From assembly GCA_963754135.1 (NCBI GenBank), contig CAVWEY010000002.1, positions 372,001 to 436,000 of the forward strand: DNA of 64,000 bases, read 5' to 3'. The notes beneath the pieces are model-generated. The model worked only from the letters and a program-made list of their open reading frames with translations. It ran no database searches and was not told where the DNA came from. The position numbers and the translations under genes were made by a program. Below, one piece after another: positions 17,703-27,715 of the stretch; the first letter of the stretch is position 1; each line of letters begins with the position of its first letter. Source of the stretch: JAJFUI01 sp963754135 (GTDB lineage: Bacteria; Planctomycetota; Planctomycetia; Pirellulales; Thermoguttaceae).

Positions 17703-18761
17703 ATGGAAACCGATTCCTTGCCTGCCGTCGAGAAGAAGCGGCCCAAGCTCCGCTGGTATCAGTACAGCCTGCGGTCGCTCTTCCTGTTGACGCTCCTGGT
17801 GGCCATCGGCATGAGCTACGTCGCCGTGACGATCCAGGGGCAAAGAAGACAAGGGGAGGCGGCTAAGGCGATCGAGAAGGCGGGGGGATGGGTGAAGTCC
17901 GAGCCGACGTGGCTAGGGAAAGTCTTGCGGGATGATTCATTGGTGAGCGTGATTTCCGCAGACCTTTCCGGAAAGTCAACCGACGACACTGGGCTGGTCC
18001 ATCTCGAAGCATTGAGTCAACTCCAAGACTTGTTACTCGGCAACACCCATATCACCGATGCCGGGCTAGTGAGTCTCCGGGGGCTGCGTCAACTCCGAGG
18101 TCTGGAACTCCGCACCACCAGCGTCAGCGACGCCGGGCTGGCGTATCTTCAAGGGTTGCGTCAATTAAGGGACCTGGATCTCTCGGACACCAAAGTCACC
18201 GATGCCGGGCTAGTGAGTCTCCAAACGTTGAGTCAACTCAAAGTGTTAATGCTGAGCAACACCCTAATCACTGACGCCGGCCTGGCGCATCTCCAGGGCT
18301 TGAGTCAACTTCAAGCCCTGTTGCTCGAAAACACCCAAGTGACCGACGCCGGGCTGACGCACCTCCAAGGCTTTAGTCAACTCGAAGTGTTGAGGCTGAG
18401 TAACACCCGAATCACCGATGCCGGGCTGGTACATCTCCAAGGCTTGCGACAGATCAAGCACCTTTGGTTGCGCAACACCGAAGTCACCGATGCCGGACTG
18501 GGACATCTCCATGGCTTGTGGCAACTCGAAATACTCAGGCTGGAGAACACCAAGGTCACCAATGCGGGGCTCGCGCATCTCCAATGGTTCAGTCTGCTCC
18601 AACGGCTGTTGCTGGACAATACCCGCGTCAGCGATGCCGGACTGACGCAGCTCCAATGCCTGAGTCAACTCCAAGAGTTGCACCTCCGCGGCACCCAAGT
18701 TACCGACCAGGGCGTGAGGAGGCTCCAGCAGGCATTGCCGAACTGCACGATTGAACGCTGA
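17703..18761 (+). CDS. Membrane-anchored leucine-rich-repeat protein
   Basis: A 352-residue protein with a short cytoplasmic tail (KKRPKLRWYQYSLRSLFLLTLLVAIGMSYVAV region, a planctomycete anchor motif RWYQ-x-SLR-x-LF) followed by about ten tandem 24-residue repeats of the pattern TDAGLxHLQGLxQLxxLxLxNTxV. This is the cysteine-free LRR type frequent in planctomycetes, expected to form a curved protein-binding surface outside the membrane. The underlying DNA repeats have a 72-base period. The last repeat is partial and ends NCTIER. Partner unknown. Confidence 0.9.
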   Translation: METDSLPAVEKKRPKLRWYQYSLRSLFLLTLLVAIGMSYVAVTIQGQRRQGEAAKAIEKAGGWVKSEPTWLGKVLRDDSLVSVISADLSGKSTDDTGLVHLEALSQLQDLLLGNTHITDAGLVSLRGLRQLRGLELRTTSVSDAGLAYLQGLRQLRDLDLSDTKVTDAGLVSLQTLSQLKVLMLSNTLITDAGLAHLQGLSQLQALLLENTQVTDAGLTHLQGFSQLEVLRLSNTRITDAGLVHLQGLRQIKHLWLRNTEVTDAGLGHLHGLWQLEILRLENTKVTNAGLAHLQWFSLLQRLLLDNTRVSDAGLTQLQCLSQLQELHLRGTQVTDQGVRRLQQALPNCTIER

Positions 18762-18776
18762 TACGAAAGGCGAATC

Positions 18777-18833
18777 ATGGGTAACATCTACGAAAAGACC
18801 GTTACCACGCCGCTGCCGGCGGATACCCAGTGA
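18777..18833 (+). pseudogene. Truncated N-terminus of a planctomycete integrase
   Basis: An 18-residue ORF reads MGNIYEKTVTTPLPADTQ then stops. Many planctomycete tyrosine integrases begin with this kind of sequence (IYEKT-x-T-x-PLP-A followed by a KGK-rich stretch). Nothing downstream continues the family, because rarD follows at once. I read it as a relic of an integrase gene; it could alternatively be a chance leader peptide for rarD. Confidence 0.4.
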
Positions 18834-19741
18834 ACCGAACAGACCAGCACCGGCCGCATTACGGCGTCCTCTTCGGCATGGCCGCTTACGGCCTGTGGGG
18901 ATTGATCCCGCTGTACTTCAAGGCCGTGGCCCAGGTCGCGCCGCTTACGGTCCTCGCCCATCGGGCACTCTGGTCTTTCGTCGTGCTGGCCGTGCTGGTC
19001 CTCCTGTTGGGCCGATGGGGCGAGCTGTGGCGGGAACTCGAGAGCCGCAAGCTTCTGCTCATGCTCGCCGTGAGCACGCTGCTGATCGCCGCCAACTGGC
19101 TGCTCTTTATCTACGCCGTCGAGACCCGGCAGTTGGTTGAGGCCAGCCTGGGCTACTTCGTCAACCCCCTGCTGAGCGTGCTGCTGGGCGTGGTGTTCCT
19201 CCGCGAGCGGCTGCGGACGGCTCAGACTCTGAGCATCGCCCTGGCCGTGGTGGGCGTGTTGATCCTCACGCGGCTGATGGGCCAGTTCCCCTGGATTGCC
19301 GTGGCGCTGGCCCTGACGTTCGGCTTCTATGGCCTGATGCGGAAGATCATGCCGGCCGACGGGCTGGTGAGCCTCACGGTGGAAACCGCGCTGATGACGC
19401 CCCTGGCCTTGGCGTATCTCGGCTACCTGGGCACGGCGGCGCCCACGAGCGGCAGCGGCACCGCGCCGCTCCTGCTCCTGATGCTCAGCGGACCGGTGAC
19501 GACGGTGCCGCTATTGTTCTTCGCCGCGGCGGCCCGGCGATTGCGGCTTTCGACGCTGGGCATTCTCCAATACCTGAGCCCGACCCTGCAATTCCTGCTG
19601 GCGGTGGCGGCCTTCGGCGAGCCTTTCTCGTCGGCCCAACTGCTGAGCTTCGCCTGTATCTGGGCGGCCATCGCGATCTACGCCACGGACTCGCTGCGTG
19701 CGGCCCGCGGCGGCCGGATCGAGGTCGTCGAGCCTGACTGA
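18830..19741 (+). CDS. rarD: EamA-family transporter RarD
   Basis: A 303-residue membrane protein with about ten helices. RarD family signatures are present: GVLFGMAAYGLWGLIPLYFKAV at the start, HRALWSFV, NWLLFIYAVETRQLVEASLGYFVNPLLSVLLG in the middle and STLGILQYLSPTLQFLLAV near the end. Members are drug/metabolite exporters of unknown substrate (named for chloramphenicol sensitivity in E. coli). GTG start at 18830 overlaps the stop of the small upstream reading frame. Confidence 0.92.
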   Translation: MNRTDQHRPHYGVLFGMAAYGLWGLIPLYFKAVAQVAPLTVLAHRALWSFVVLAVLVLLLGRWGELWRELESRKLLLMLAVSTLLIAANWLLFIYAVETRQLVEASLGYFVNPLLSVLLGVVFLRERLRTAQTLSIALAVVGVLILTRLMGQFPWIAVALALTFGFYGLMRKIMPADGLVSLTVETALMTPLALAYLGYLGTAAPTSGSGTAPLLLLMLSGPVTTVPLLFFAAAARRLRLSTLGILQYLSPTLQFLLAVAAFGEPFSSAQLLSFACIWAAIAIYATDSLRAARGGRIEVVEPD

Positions 19742-19742
19742 T

Positions 19743-22192
19743 TTATTCCCCCTTCACCCGCCCGGTGGCGCTCTCCAGCTTGGCCCAGAACGGGTGGAGG
19801 CGGTCGCCGCGGGTGCGGACGTCTTCCAGGAGGACGTGGAGATCGGGCTTGATCATCTGGTCGGCGCCGTTGACGCGCCGGCCGTTGACCGTCATGATCG
19901 CCCGCTTGTTGAAGTCGAGCATCTTGGGCGAGAGCCAGATAGTCACCTGGCTGGTGCCGGTGCGGACGTTCAGGCCATTCTTGTCGTTGATGTCGCCCTT
20001 GACCTGGACCGGCTGCGTGCCGGCCGGCGGCGGCCAACTCGACGGGTCCACCTCCGAGCGGGGCGGCAGGCCCCGGACTTCCAGCCACCAGAAGAAGTTG
20101 TCCCACGACCGCATCGTCTGGCAAGCGAACTTGCGGGGGAAGAAATCGCGGTGGAAGTGGCCCATCCAATCGAAGATGTGCAGAATCTCCTCGTAGAAGT
20201 CCTCGTGGCCCCGGCCGCGATACTCGACCACCGTGGTGTCGAAGCCGCGGCGGAGGTAGCGGTCGAGGTCCATCGCGTTATTGGCCAGCTTGGTGCCGTC
20301 CAGCTCGCCGGAGACGACGTAGAACGGCACGTACTTGGCGTTCTCCCAGTAGAGGTTGCAGTAGCGGCCGCTCTGGGCGACGATGGGGATCACGCCCGCC
20401 CAAAGGTCCGGGTGGGCCAGTCCGATGTCCCAGGCGGCGTCGCCGCCGATGGAACAGCCGGAGAGGTAAACGCGGTCGGTGTCGATGGCAAAGCGGCGGC
20501 AGGCATCGCGGAGCGGGCCGAGCACGGCGGCGTGCTCGCGGGCCGAGTAGCCGTACTGGTTCTGATGCTCACCGGTCCAGGCCGGGGCAATCACGATGTA
20601 GCCCTGCCGGGTGGCCTGGCCGACGCGGAAGCCCCCTGGGCCCCAATCACCCGCCCACCAGTTGATCTGTTGCTTGGCCGTGCCGCCCTCGGCGTGGAGG
20701 GTAACGATGGTCGGGTAGAGCCGATAGGGGTTGTATTCGGGGGGGAGCTGGACGTAGTACGTCACGGCCGGCTCGCCGCCCGGCCCCGGCACTTGCAACT
20801 CGTAATAGCCCGGCTTGCCGGCCACCGGCTCGCCGGCGGCGATGGCCGGTTTCATGTGGGCCAACAACTGGGCCACCGTCTCCAGGCCGCCGGCCTCCTC
20901 CTTGATGTAGCCAAAGGCCTGCTCCCGCTCCGGCGTGGACCCGCCGTTGAGATATTCGCGGATTAGGCCGCGGACCTTATAGGCGGAAATGGCGGCCGGC
21001 AGCCGGGGCGTGGCGGCGTCGGCCCCCAGCAGCCAGCCGCTGACGGCGAGCGCCAGCTTCTCGGTGTCGGGCGTCTGCGGGTCGTCGGCGTTTTGCAGGA
21101 AGGCCGCCATCCGCGCCAGCGTGTCCGGGCCGATCTCCGCCGCGATCTCGTCCAGGATCGGCTTGAGGTTTTCCTTGGCGATCGTGTCCTTGAGCCGGGC
21201 GGCCAGGGCGTTCAATTGCTTGATGACCTCGCGGCGGCGGGTCTCGCGGGTCTGGTAGTCCTGGATCATCTCGCGGACCGGCTGGAGAATCTCGCCGCCG
21301 ACGCCCTCGGCGGGGAAGTTGTTGAGAAACTGCCAGACGAACTTGTGCTGGCCGGCGTTGTGGCGGGCCTTCAACTCCTGCGCCAGTTGCTCGGCTTCGA
21401 GCTGTGTGATCGCCCGAAGCGATGCTTGCAACTGCTCCTTCTCGTCGGCGCTGAGGTTGGGAAACGCCTTCAAGAGGGCTTGCAGGACGTTGCGGGCCTC
21501 CTTGTAACGCTCGCTCTGAATGTCGAAGCGGGCGATCTTCTTGTAGTGCTCGAGCTTCCTGGGATCGATCTGCTTCAGGAGGATTCTGTGCAGCGTGTCG
21601 TAGGGGATGGAGTTGGTGGCGATCCGCATGTCCCAAGCGTGCGAAATGCCCTCGACCTTGGCCCAATCGGGCGTCAACTCGGTGATGCCCTGGACAACAT
21701 CGAGTGTCCCTTTGTTGGTGCGGATGGTGAAGATGCGGCGGCCGAACTCGTCGAAGGGCTGGACCCGCACCGGCGGGCCGACGCTCCTGACGGCCATGCC
21801 GCCGCTTTCAGAAGCGCCCGCTGGCGGATGTTGAACTTCTCCAGGACTTGCCGGTTCTCCTCCTGGCGGACCCCGTCGTGCGGATCGATCAGCCGCTCGG
21901 AGAAGAAGGTCCGCCGCAGCTCGTCGTCCAACATGACGATGTTTTCGATCGGTCCGCTGCCGTCAGGCTGTGAGGGGCGCGGGGCTTCGCCCAGCCCGGC
22001 GACCCGGCCCAGTTTGCCCCGCAACAGGCGGCCGTCCTTCAAGAGGATTTCAGTTGCCGCAGACACGCCCACGGCGCCAATGCACCAGAGCAGGGCCAAG
22101 AGTATTCCGAACCATGCCCGAAGGCGTTCGCGTGGAATGCGTTGCACAAGAATCCTCTTTGGTATTCGTCCCGCGTGACGGAAGTGCCTCAC
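19743..22192 (-). CDS. Secreted alpha/beta hydrolase (PHB-depolymerase-like) with one frameshift
   Basis: About 815 residues with an N-terminal signal (RAWFGILLALLWCIGAVGVSAATE), a large helical middle region (NLSADEKEQLQASLRAITQLEAEQLAQEL) and a C-terminal alpha/beta hydrolase domain with oxyanion-like TIVTLHAEGG, nucleophile SGCSIGGDAAWDIG (Ser in GxSxG), ELDGTKLAN and GRGHEDFYEE containing candidate Asp and His. The frame changes near 21800-21815 between RQRALLK and SGGMAVRSVG; I read it as one gene. Substrate unknown; likely an exported esterase or peptidase. Convergent with rarD, stops nearly touching. Confidence 0.75.
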
Positions 22193-22213
22193 GCGGAGCG
22201 TGAGGAGTACATT
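22189..22213. repeat. Palindromic repeat (CCTCACGCGGAGCGTGAGG)
   Basis: A 19-base palindrome near the start of the secreted hydrolase gene, followed by AGTAC. The same unit forms both arms of the repeat at 28167-28245. Confidence 0.75.
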
Positions 22214-22289
22214 GTGCCGTGTTCCGTGCCGGCCAACTGTACTTCATTGTGACCCATCGTGGGGGCAAGTCAAGCTGGCGGGACCATCA

Positions 22290-22380
22290 TGGGGTCAGAC
22301 CGTGATTAGTGATTAGCGGGCAATGACTTGCGCAACCCGACTGACGCAACCCGCTAATCACTAATCACGGTCTGACCCCA
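22290..22380. repeat. Perfect 31-bp inverted repeat
   Basis: Arms at 22290-22320 and 22350-22380 match exactly, with a 29-base loop. Each arm starts with GGGGTCAGACCGTGATTAG. It fills most of the gap between divergent genes. Confidence 0.9.
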
Positions 22381-22468
22381 GGGCAGTCGGCAATTTCCCG
22401 CCCGGCAGGCCCACCTTGACAGCAACTCTGCCGGTCCGCAAAATTGGGAAAACTAGCGGAAGTGGACC

Positions 22469-22720
22469 ATGCAACAGCCTCTCGTCCCACAACGGTTTCT
22501 CGTGACACTGGTGGCCACGGCCGTCTTGTTGCCGATCACGATTTGCGTGGTGGTCGGCGTATCCGCTCTTTTGACTGGGATGGGTGACAACTGGGGAGGG
22601 GCTGTGCTCCTCCGCATCGCCCTGGCCGGCGGCATCCTCTGGATCATCGACCTCGTTTGCCTCGTCCTGCTGCTGGCCATCGGCACGCTCCGCGGGCCGG
22701 ACGAGCGGAATGGGCCATGA
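22469..22720 (+). CDS. Small two-helix membrane protein, unknown
   Basis: An 83-residue ORF with two clear membrane segments (FLVTLVATAVLLPITICVVVGV and IALAGGILWIIDLVCLVLLLAIG) and polar ends. No family recognised. It precedes serA by about 90 bases on the same strand. It may be real because of the clean topology, but there is no supporting homology I can recall. Confidence 0.5.
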   Translation: MQQPLVPQRFLVTLVATAVLLPITICVVVGVSALLTGMGDNWGGAVLLRIALAGGILWIIDLVCLVLLLAIGTLRGPDERNGP

Positions 22721-22811
22721 AGCCGCCATTGCTCGGCTTCGTCTTGGTGGCCATAATGGCCGACACACGTTCCATATTCAATCCTGATACACAAGAGGAA
22801 ACAAACCGGCT

Positions 22812-23783
22812 ATGCCCAAGATCATTGTGCTCGACGATCTCTCCCAGGACGGCATCCAATTGCTGAAATCCGCCAAGAATCTGACCGTGGAAATCCGCAC
22901 GGGGCTGAAGGGGGAGGACTTGCGAGGCGCCCTGCTGGAGGCCGACGGGGCGATCTGCCGCAGCGGCGTGAAGATCACCGCGGACGTGCTCCGGGGGAAT
23001 ACCCGCTTGAAGGCCATCGCCCGGGCCGGCGTCGGCGTGGACAATATCGACGTCCCTGCCGCCACGCAGCAGGGGATCGTGGTGATGAACACGCCCGGCG
23101 GCAACACCATCTCGACGGCCGAGTTGACAATCGCCTTGATGCTGGCCATTTCGCGGCACATCGCCCCCGCCTATCAAAGCCTGATCGAAGGCCGCTGGGA
23201 CCGGAAGAAGTTCATGGGCGTGCAACTGGCGGGCAAGACCCTGGGCATTATCGGTTTGGGGCGGGTCGGGCTGGCCGTGGCCAGCCGCGCCCGCGGACTC
23301 GAAATGCACGTGCTAGGCTACGATCCGCTGGTGCCCGCCGCCAAGGTGAAGGAGATGAGCTTCGAGCCGTGCGCTTCGGCGCGGGAAATGCTCCCCCGCG
23401 TCGATTACCTCACCGTCCATACCACCCTGACCCCGGAAACCAAGGGACTGATCGGCGCCAAAGAGGTCCAGATGCTCAAGAAGGGGGCGCGGCTGGTCAA
23501 CTGCGCCCGCGGCGGAATCTACGACGAGGCGGCGCTGGCCGAGGGGCTCAAGAGCGGGCAAATCGCCGGCGTGGCCCTGGACGTGTACTCCACCGAGCCT
23601 TGCACCAGCAGCCCGCTGTTCGGTATGCCGGGCGTCCTCTGCACCCCGCACCTCGGCGCGAGCACCGAAGACGCGCAGAACAACGTCGCCGCCGAGGCCG
23701 CGGAACTGTTGATCGGCTTCTTCACCGCCGGGGCGATCAAGCAGTCGGTGAACATGCCGGCGCGGGCTGCAAAGGCGATGTGA
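22812..23783 (+). CDS. serA: D-3-phosphoglycerate dehydrogenase, catalytic half only
   Basis: The 323 residues contain the complete substrate and NAD-binding halves: RAGVGVDNIDVPAA, NTPGGNTISTAELTI, the Rossmann motif GIIGLGRVG, the catalytic Arg in NCARGGIYDE, Glu in DVYSTEP and His in TPHLGASTE. The enzyme starts serine synthesis. Planctomycete SerA is usually about 540 residues because ASB and ACT domains follow; here the protein stops at VNMPARAAKAM, right where the normal VNM(A/P)A junction leads into those domains, and no ACT-like sequence follows. RBS AGAGGAAAC precedes ATG 22812. It may be an ACT-less paralogue or truncated by rearrangement. Confidence 0.88.
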   Translation: MPKIIVLDDLSQDGIQLLKSAKNLTVEIRTGLKGEDLRGALLEADGAICRSGVKITADVLRGNTRLKAIARAGVGVDNIDVPAATQQGIVVMNTPGGNTISTAELTIALMLAISRHIAPAYQSLIEGRWDRKKFMGVQLAGKTLGIIGLGRVGLAVASRARGLEMHVLGYDPLVPAAKVKEMSFEPCASAREMLPRVDYLTVHTTLTPETKGLIGAKEVQMLKKGARLVNCARGGIYDEAALAEGLKSGQIAGVALDVYSTEPCTSSPLFGMPGVLCTPHLGASTEDAQNNVAAEAAELLIGFFTAGAIKQSVNMPARAAKAM

Positions 23784-24009
23784 CTCTTGGTTCCGCGCGT
23801 ATCGTTGAAGCCGATCAGATAGTAGCAGATCATCTCGTACCTCCGTTGCACCTTGCGGAGTTCGCTGGCCTGTTGGATAGCCCGCAACGAGCGAACCAGC
23901 CGGCCATCCCCTGATCCTGTCAAAATGGCACTCGAAACGCCCATTCTACCGAATGCGGAATTTCCGTATGTAGGGCATCTTGCGGGCAACCAGCTTGATG
24001 CAACGTCCG

Positions 24010-24999
24010 CTACGGGTTCTTGGCAACACGGAACCCGACAATGTTGCCGCGGCCAAACGGCCGGGCCGAGAAGCGTTCGGCCGAGCGGACACTGTCCGCG
24101 GTGGTGAGCCAGGAGCCCCCGCGGAGAACGCGATTCGAACCGGAGCTTGGGCCGGCCGGATCGTCCTTCGGGGACGCCGCGTAATAGTCCGCTCCATACC
24201 AATCTGCGCACCACTGCCAGACGTTGCCGTGCATGTCGTAGAGTCCGAAAGGATTTGCAGGAAAGCTGGCGACGGGCGAAGTATAGACGTAGCCGTCGCT
24301 GGCGCGGATCGCCCTCCACGAGGGATACCTACGCTTCCCCGCCGCATCGGCCAGGTTGGCCACCTTGGCGAGCGCTTCGGGGTCGTCGCCGTTCCAGTAG
24401 CGGGTGGTGGTTCCGGCCCGGCAGGCGTATTCCCACTCCGCTTCGGTCGGCAGGCGGTAGGCATCGTGTTCCTTCCGGGTCAGCCAATCACAGAACGTCA
24501 TGGCGTCGTTCCAACTCACGCAAACGACGGGATCGTCGTCCGTCTGCTGGAAGCCGGGATTCCGCCAGGTGGATTCCGGCTCTTTGCCGGCCTGCCCGCT
24601 TTCCCCCTTGGCTTGCGCCGCCTTGAGATCGTTCTCCGCGTCGGTAAAGTACTTCGTTTCAGCGGCGAACTTGCGGAACTGGCCGACCGTCACGTCGCAG
24701 GCCCCCAGGTAAAAGGGCCGGGTAATCCGGACGCGGTGTACGGGGTGCTCGCTCCTGTAGTCGTTGGCGTTAAGATTGTCCCAGCCGTACGTGGTCTTGA
24801 AGAACGCCACGACGTTCGCCGGCGTTTCCTCGCTGCCCATCATGAACTGTCCGGCAGGAATCAGCACCAACTTCACGCCGATCGAGTTGGTAATCTGCTT
24901 CTTGCCGGCGGCCTCCTTGGGCGCCTGAGCAGTTGCGGGATTGAAGCTGCCGAGTGTCGTCAAGGCCGCGAAAGCCGCTGCACACGTTTGCCGGAGCAT
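24010..24999 (-). CDS. Secreted sulfatase-modifying-factor (FGE-sulfatase) domain protein
   Basis: A 329-residue protein with a signal peptide ending near ATAQA, then the SUMF1/FGE domain: GVKLVLIPAGQFMMGSEE, HRVRITRPFYLGACDVTVGQF, PVVCVSWNDAMTFCDWLTRKE, YRLPTEAEWEYACRAGTTTRYW, NPFGLYDMHGNVWQWCADWY and RVLRGGSWLTTADSVRSAERF. True formylglycine-generating enzymes need a redox Cys pair after RGGSW; this one has none there, so it is probably a non-catalytic domain of the kind often linked to kinases or sulfatases in planctomycetes. No sulfatase is adjacent. The region 23784-24009 between it and serA holds no supportable gene. Confidence 0.88.
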   Translation of the reverse strand: MLRQTCAAAFAALTTLGSFNPATAQAPKEAAGKKQITNSIGVKLVLIPAGQFMMGSEETPANVVAFFKTTYGWDNLNANDYRSEHPVHRVRITRPFYLGACDVTVGQFRKFAAETKYFTDAENDLKAAQAKGESGQAGKEPESTWRNPGFQQTDDDPVVCVSWNDAMTFCDWLTRKEHDAYRLPTEAEWEYACRAGTTTRYWNGDDPEALAKVANLADAAGKRRYPSWRAIRASDGYVYTSPVASFPANPFGLYDMHGNVWQWCADWYGADYYAASPKDDPAGPSSGSNRVLRGGSWLTTADSVRSAERFSARPFGRGNIVGFRVAKNP

Positions 25000-25354
25000 G
25001 GGTCGATCTCCTCAATCTGGTACTGTTGCCGGAGAGGGCGGTGATGCACGACGCCGGCGGCCAAAAAGCCTCGTGGGACCACAACCAGCCTACCGGCGGT
25101 TCTCGTTGCCGTCAATTGGGTTCTCCCGCACTATTGGTGAAAAGTGACCATAATCCCGTCGGATTGTCCGTCGGAATGGCTTGTGGCTGCAACGGATAAT
25201 GACTTGCGGATTCTCCGATGATACACTGAACTGCCGCCAGCCTCCGTACGGTCCCCCGTGGGACCGCCTACACCTTTGACGGTGCCATAAACATAGGTCG
25301 CCGCAAGTCCAACCGGGCGTTCGGGCGTCCGCGGTCCGGAAGGGGTGATTGTCC

Positions 25355-26180
25355 GTGACAACGACACGTCCGCTCCACGAAGACTGGTACGACTATCCGC
25401 AGTATTACGACTTGGCCTTCCGTTCGGACACGCGGCTGGAGGCCGATTTCATCGAGGCGGCGTGCCGCAAGTACTGCCCTTTCGCGGCCCGCCGGCTCTT
25501 GGAACCGGCCTGCGGAACCGGCCGGTTGGTCGCCGAGTTGGCCGGCCGGGGCTACCGGTTGGCGGGTTTCGATCTGAACCCATCGGCGTTGGGATACCTG
25601 CGGCGCCGCCTGGCCCGGCGGCGGCTCTCGGCGCGGATATTCCAGGCCGACATGGCCGATTTCCACCTGGGCCGGCCGGTGGACGCCGCCTATTGCCCGG
25701 TCAACACGTTCCGTCACCTGCTGACCGAGCGAGCAGCCCGTCGGCACTTGCAGTGCGTCGCCGAGAGCCTGCGCCGGCGGCATCTACATCCTTGGTCTCC
25801 ATCTGCTTCCACCCGACGCCGCCGAGGAAGACATCGAGCGCTGGAGGGCGCGGCGGGGGCAAACGCAAGTCACCGTGACGCTGCGAGTGCTCGAAACCGA
25901 CCGCAGAGGCCGCATCGAGAGGCTCCGCGTCTGCCTCTTGGTCCGCCGCGGCGGCCGAGAACTCCGCCTGCGGCACGAGTTCCCGTTCCGCACGTACACC
26001 GCCGGTCAATTCCGCCGGCTGCTCTGCGCCGTTCCGTCGCTGGAACTCTGCGACGTGTATGATTTCTGGTACGAGATCGACCATCCGCTGGAGTTGAACG
26101 ACAAGATGGCCGACACGGTCTTTATTTTGAGGAAGCGTGCCGGCCAACGGACGGCCTACGTTGAGTCGAGGAAACGTTGA
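25355..26180 (+). CDS. SAM-dependent methyltransferase (one frameshift)
   Basis: Class I methyltransferase of about 275 residues. The N-terminal SAM-binding signature is RLLEPACGTGRLVAELA followed by LAGFDLNPSALGYLRRRL, and VDAAYCPVNTFRHLLTE is the motif IV region. At about 25775 the frame slips: ESLRRR continues correctly only in the next frame as GGIYILGLHLLPPDA, then EDIERWRARRGQTQVTVTLRVLE and VYDFWYEIDHPLELNDKMADTVFILRK. I chose GTG 25355, with AAGGGG nine bases upstream; TTG 25349 is possible. The 3' end overlaps the convergent protease gene by 25 bases. Substrate unknown. Confidence 0.8.
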
Positions 26181-27715
26181 TCGGCCTCGCTGAGCCTGGA
26201 GAGGGGCACCACGATCACGGTGCCGTCTTCCTTCTCGAGCTTGACCTTGCCGTCTTCCACGCCGCGGAGCTTCGCCCGGACCTTGAACTTGCCGGTCTTG
26301 CTCGTCCAGGTGCGGAATTCGAAGCGTTTTTCGGCGCCTCCCGCGGATTTGGGCTTGTCGGGGGAGCCGCTGTTGGGCTTCTGCGTCGCCGCGCTGGCCG
26401 AGTCCGCGCCGGGGTCTTTCTCGGTTTCGTCCACGGTAGGGAAGTTCTTGTTGAAGATGCGGCTGAGGTTGATGCGGAGCAGATCGTACTCGGTGCGGAG
26501 GTTGTTCAAGATTTGTTTGAAGGCGTCGAGCCGGCCCTCTTCAAGGCCGTTGGCCGGCCCGGACTGCCCCGCGATGTCCTGGGAGAGCTGCTGGTATTCG
26601 TCGCCGATGCGGTGCAGCAGGTCCCCCTCCCTCACGAGCCAGATGACCAGTTCCGTATTGACGCTCCGGTCGGAGCCGAGTCCCTTTACGTCGGTGGCGA
26701 AGTCGGTATAGGCCTTGGCGTACAGTTTGTAGGCGGCGGCAAGTTTCTTGTTCCGGGGAGCGGAGCCCCGCCAAGGATCGCGGGCGTTGATCGCCGGGAC
26801 CGCCTCTTTCCTCTTGTCCGCGTCGGCGATCTTCTTGTTGAACTTGATCATCGCCTTGTTGAACGACTTCCACACGGCCAGGGTCTTTTCGGGGTCGCCG
26901 GGCCCGGGGCCGCTGGGGCCGCCCTCGTGCTTGAGATAGTCCGGCACAGGAGGCAGAGTCTTAAAGGCCTTGATGTTCGAGCCCGCTCCGGCCAGCAGTT
27001 TTTTCAAGTGAATGGCCGAGATGGCGAAGTTCAGGTTCTCGCCTTGGCCGCCGCCGTACTTCCAGGTGTTCAGTCCGAGCAGTTCTCCCTTGGCGTTGGT
27101 CAAAGGCCCGCCGCTGTTGCCCGGCGAGATAGGCACGGCGTGTTGAATCCATTCGGCGTCCAGGTCGTAGCCCATTGACTTCTGATAGTACCCCGCGCCG
27201 CCCATGTGGGCGATAATGTCGCTGAGTTGTTTCCCCGAACGGACGGCGGAGACCGGTCCCTCCGTGAACGAGAGGCTCAGACCGAGCGGCGAGCCGAAGG
27301 CGTACACGTGCGCGCCCATCGCCGGCAGGCTTGCCGCTATTTTTAGAGCTGTGAGTTTCCTCTTCGTCGGATCGATGTGGATCAAGGCCAGATCCTTGCC
27401 CGGCTGGATCTCGATGAAGCCATCCGACGGATATGACTTGCCGTCGCTGTCGGCGGGGAAGACCACGTTGACCTCTGGTTGCTCTACGGCGTGCGCTACC
27501 ACGTGGTAGTTGGTGGCGATGATCCCCTTCTCGGCGTCCACTACGCAGCCGCTCCCCAACGACCCCTTGAGGTTGACCTGGACAACGGATGGTTTCACCA
27601 ACTCGACCAACTGTTCGCTGCCTTCCGCCCACGCGACGGATGCGCAAGCCAACAGCGCAACGATAGCAAGGGTCAACCTTCTCGCACCACTCTGAAACGG
27701 CTTCGACTGGATCAT
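26156..27715 (-). CDS. Secreted trypsin-like protease with SHD1-like C-terminal domain
   Basis: A 519-residue protein beginning at ATG 27715 with a signal peptide (LTLAIVALLACASVAWA). The protease domain has His in TNYHVVAH, Asp in DLALIHID and Ser in SPGNSGGPLTN. A long helical stretch follows (FNKAMIKFNKKIADADKRK region), then an acidic linker and a C-terminal SLA1-homology-1 type domain, RFEFRTWTSKTGKFKVRAKL with ending VPLSRLSEADQRFLDST. SHD1 domains are widespread in planctomycete envelope proteins and probably bind other proteins. GGGGGAG lies 12 bases before the start. Confidence 0.88.
   Translation of the reverse strand: MIQSKPFQSGARRLTLAIVALLACASVAWAEGSEQLVELVKPSVVQVNLKGSLGSGCVVDAEKGIIATNYHVVAHAVEQPEVNVVFPADSDGKSYPSDGFIEIQPGKDLALIHIDPTKRKLTALKIAASLPAMGAHVYAFGSPLGLSLSFTEGPVSAVRSGKQLSDIIAHMGGAGYYQKSMGYDLDAEWIQHAVPISPGNSGGPLTNAKGELLGLNTWKYGGGQGENLNFAISAIHLKKLLAGAGSNIKAFKTLPPVPDYLKHEGGPSGPGPGDPEKTLAVWKSFNKAMIKFNKKIADADKRKEAVPAINARDPWRGSAPRNKKLAAAYKLYAKAYTDFATDVKGLGSDRSVNTELVIWLVREGDLLHRIGDEYQQLSQDIAGQSGPANGLEEGRLDAFKQILNNLRTEYDLLRINLSRIFNKNFPTVDETEKDPGADSASAATQKPNSGSPDKPKSAGGAEKRFEFRTWTSKTGKFKVRAKLRGVEDGKVKLEKEDGTVIVVPLSRLSEADQRFLDST

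Noticed and set aside
17985..18720. Regular 72-bp DNA repeats that could suggest a CRISPR array
   Set aside because: The repeats have no unique spacers and encode tandem 24-residue LRR units in one continuous frame.
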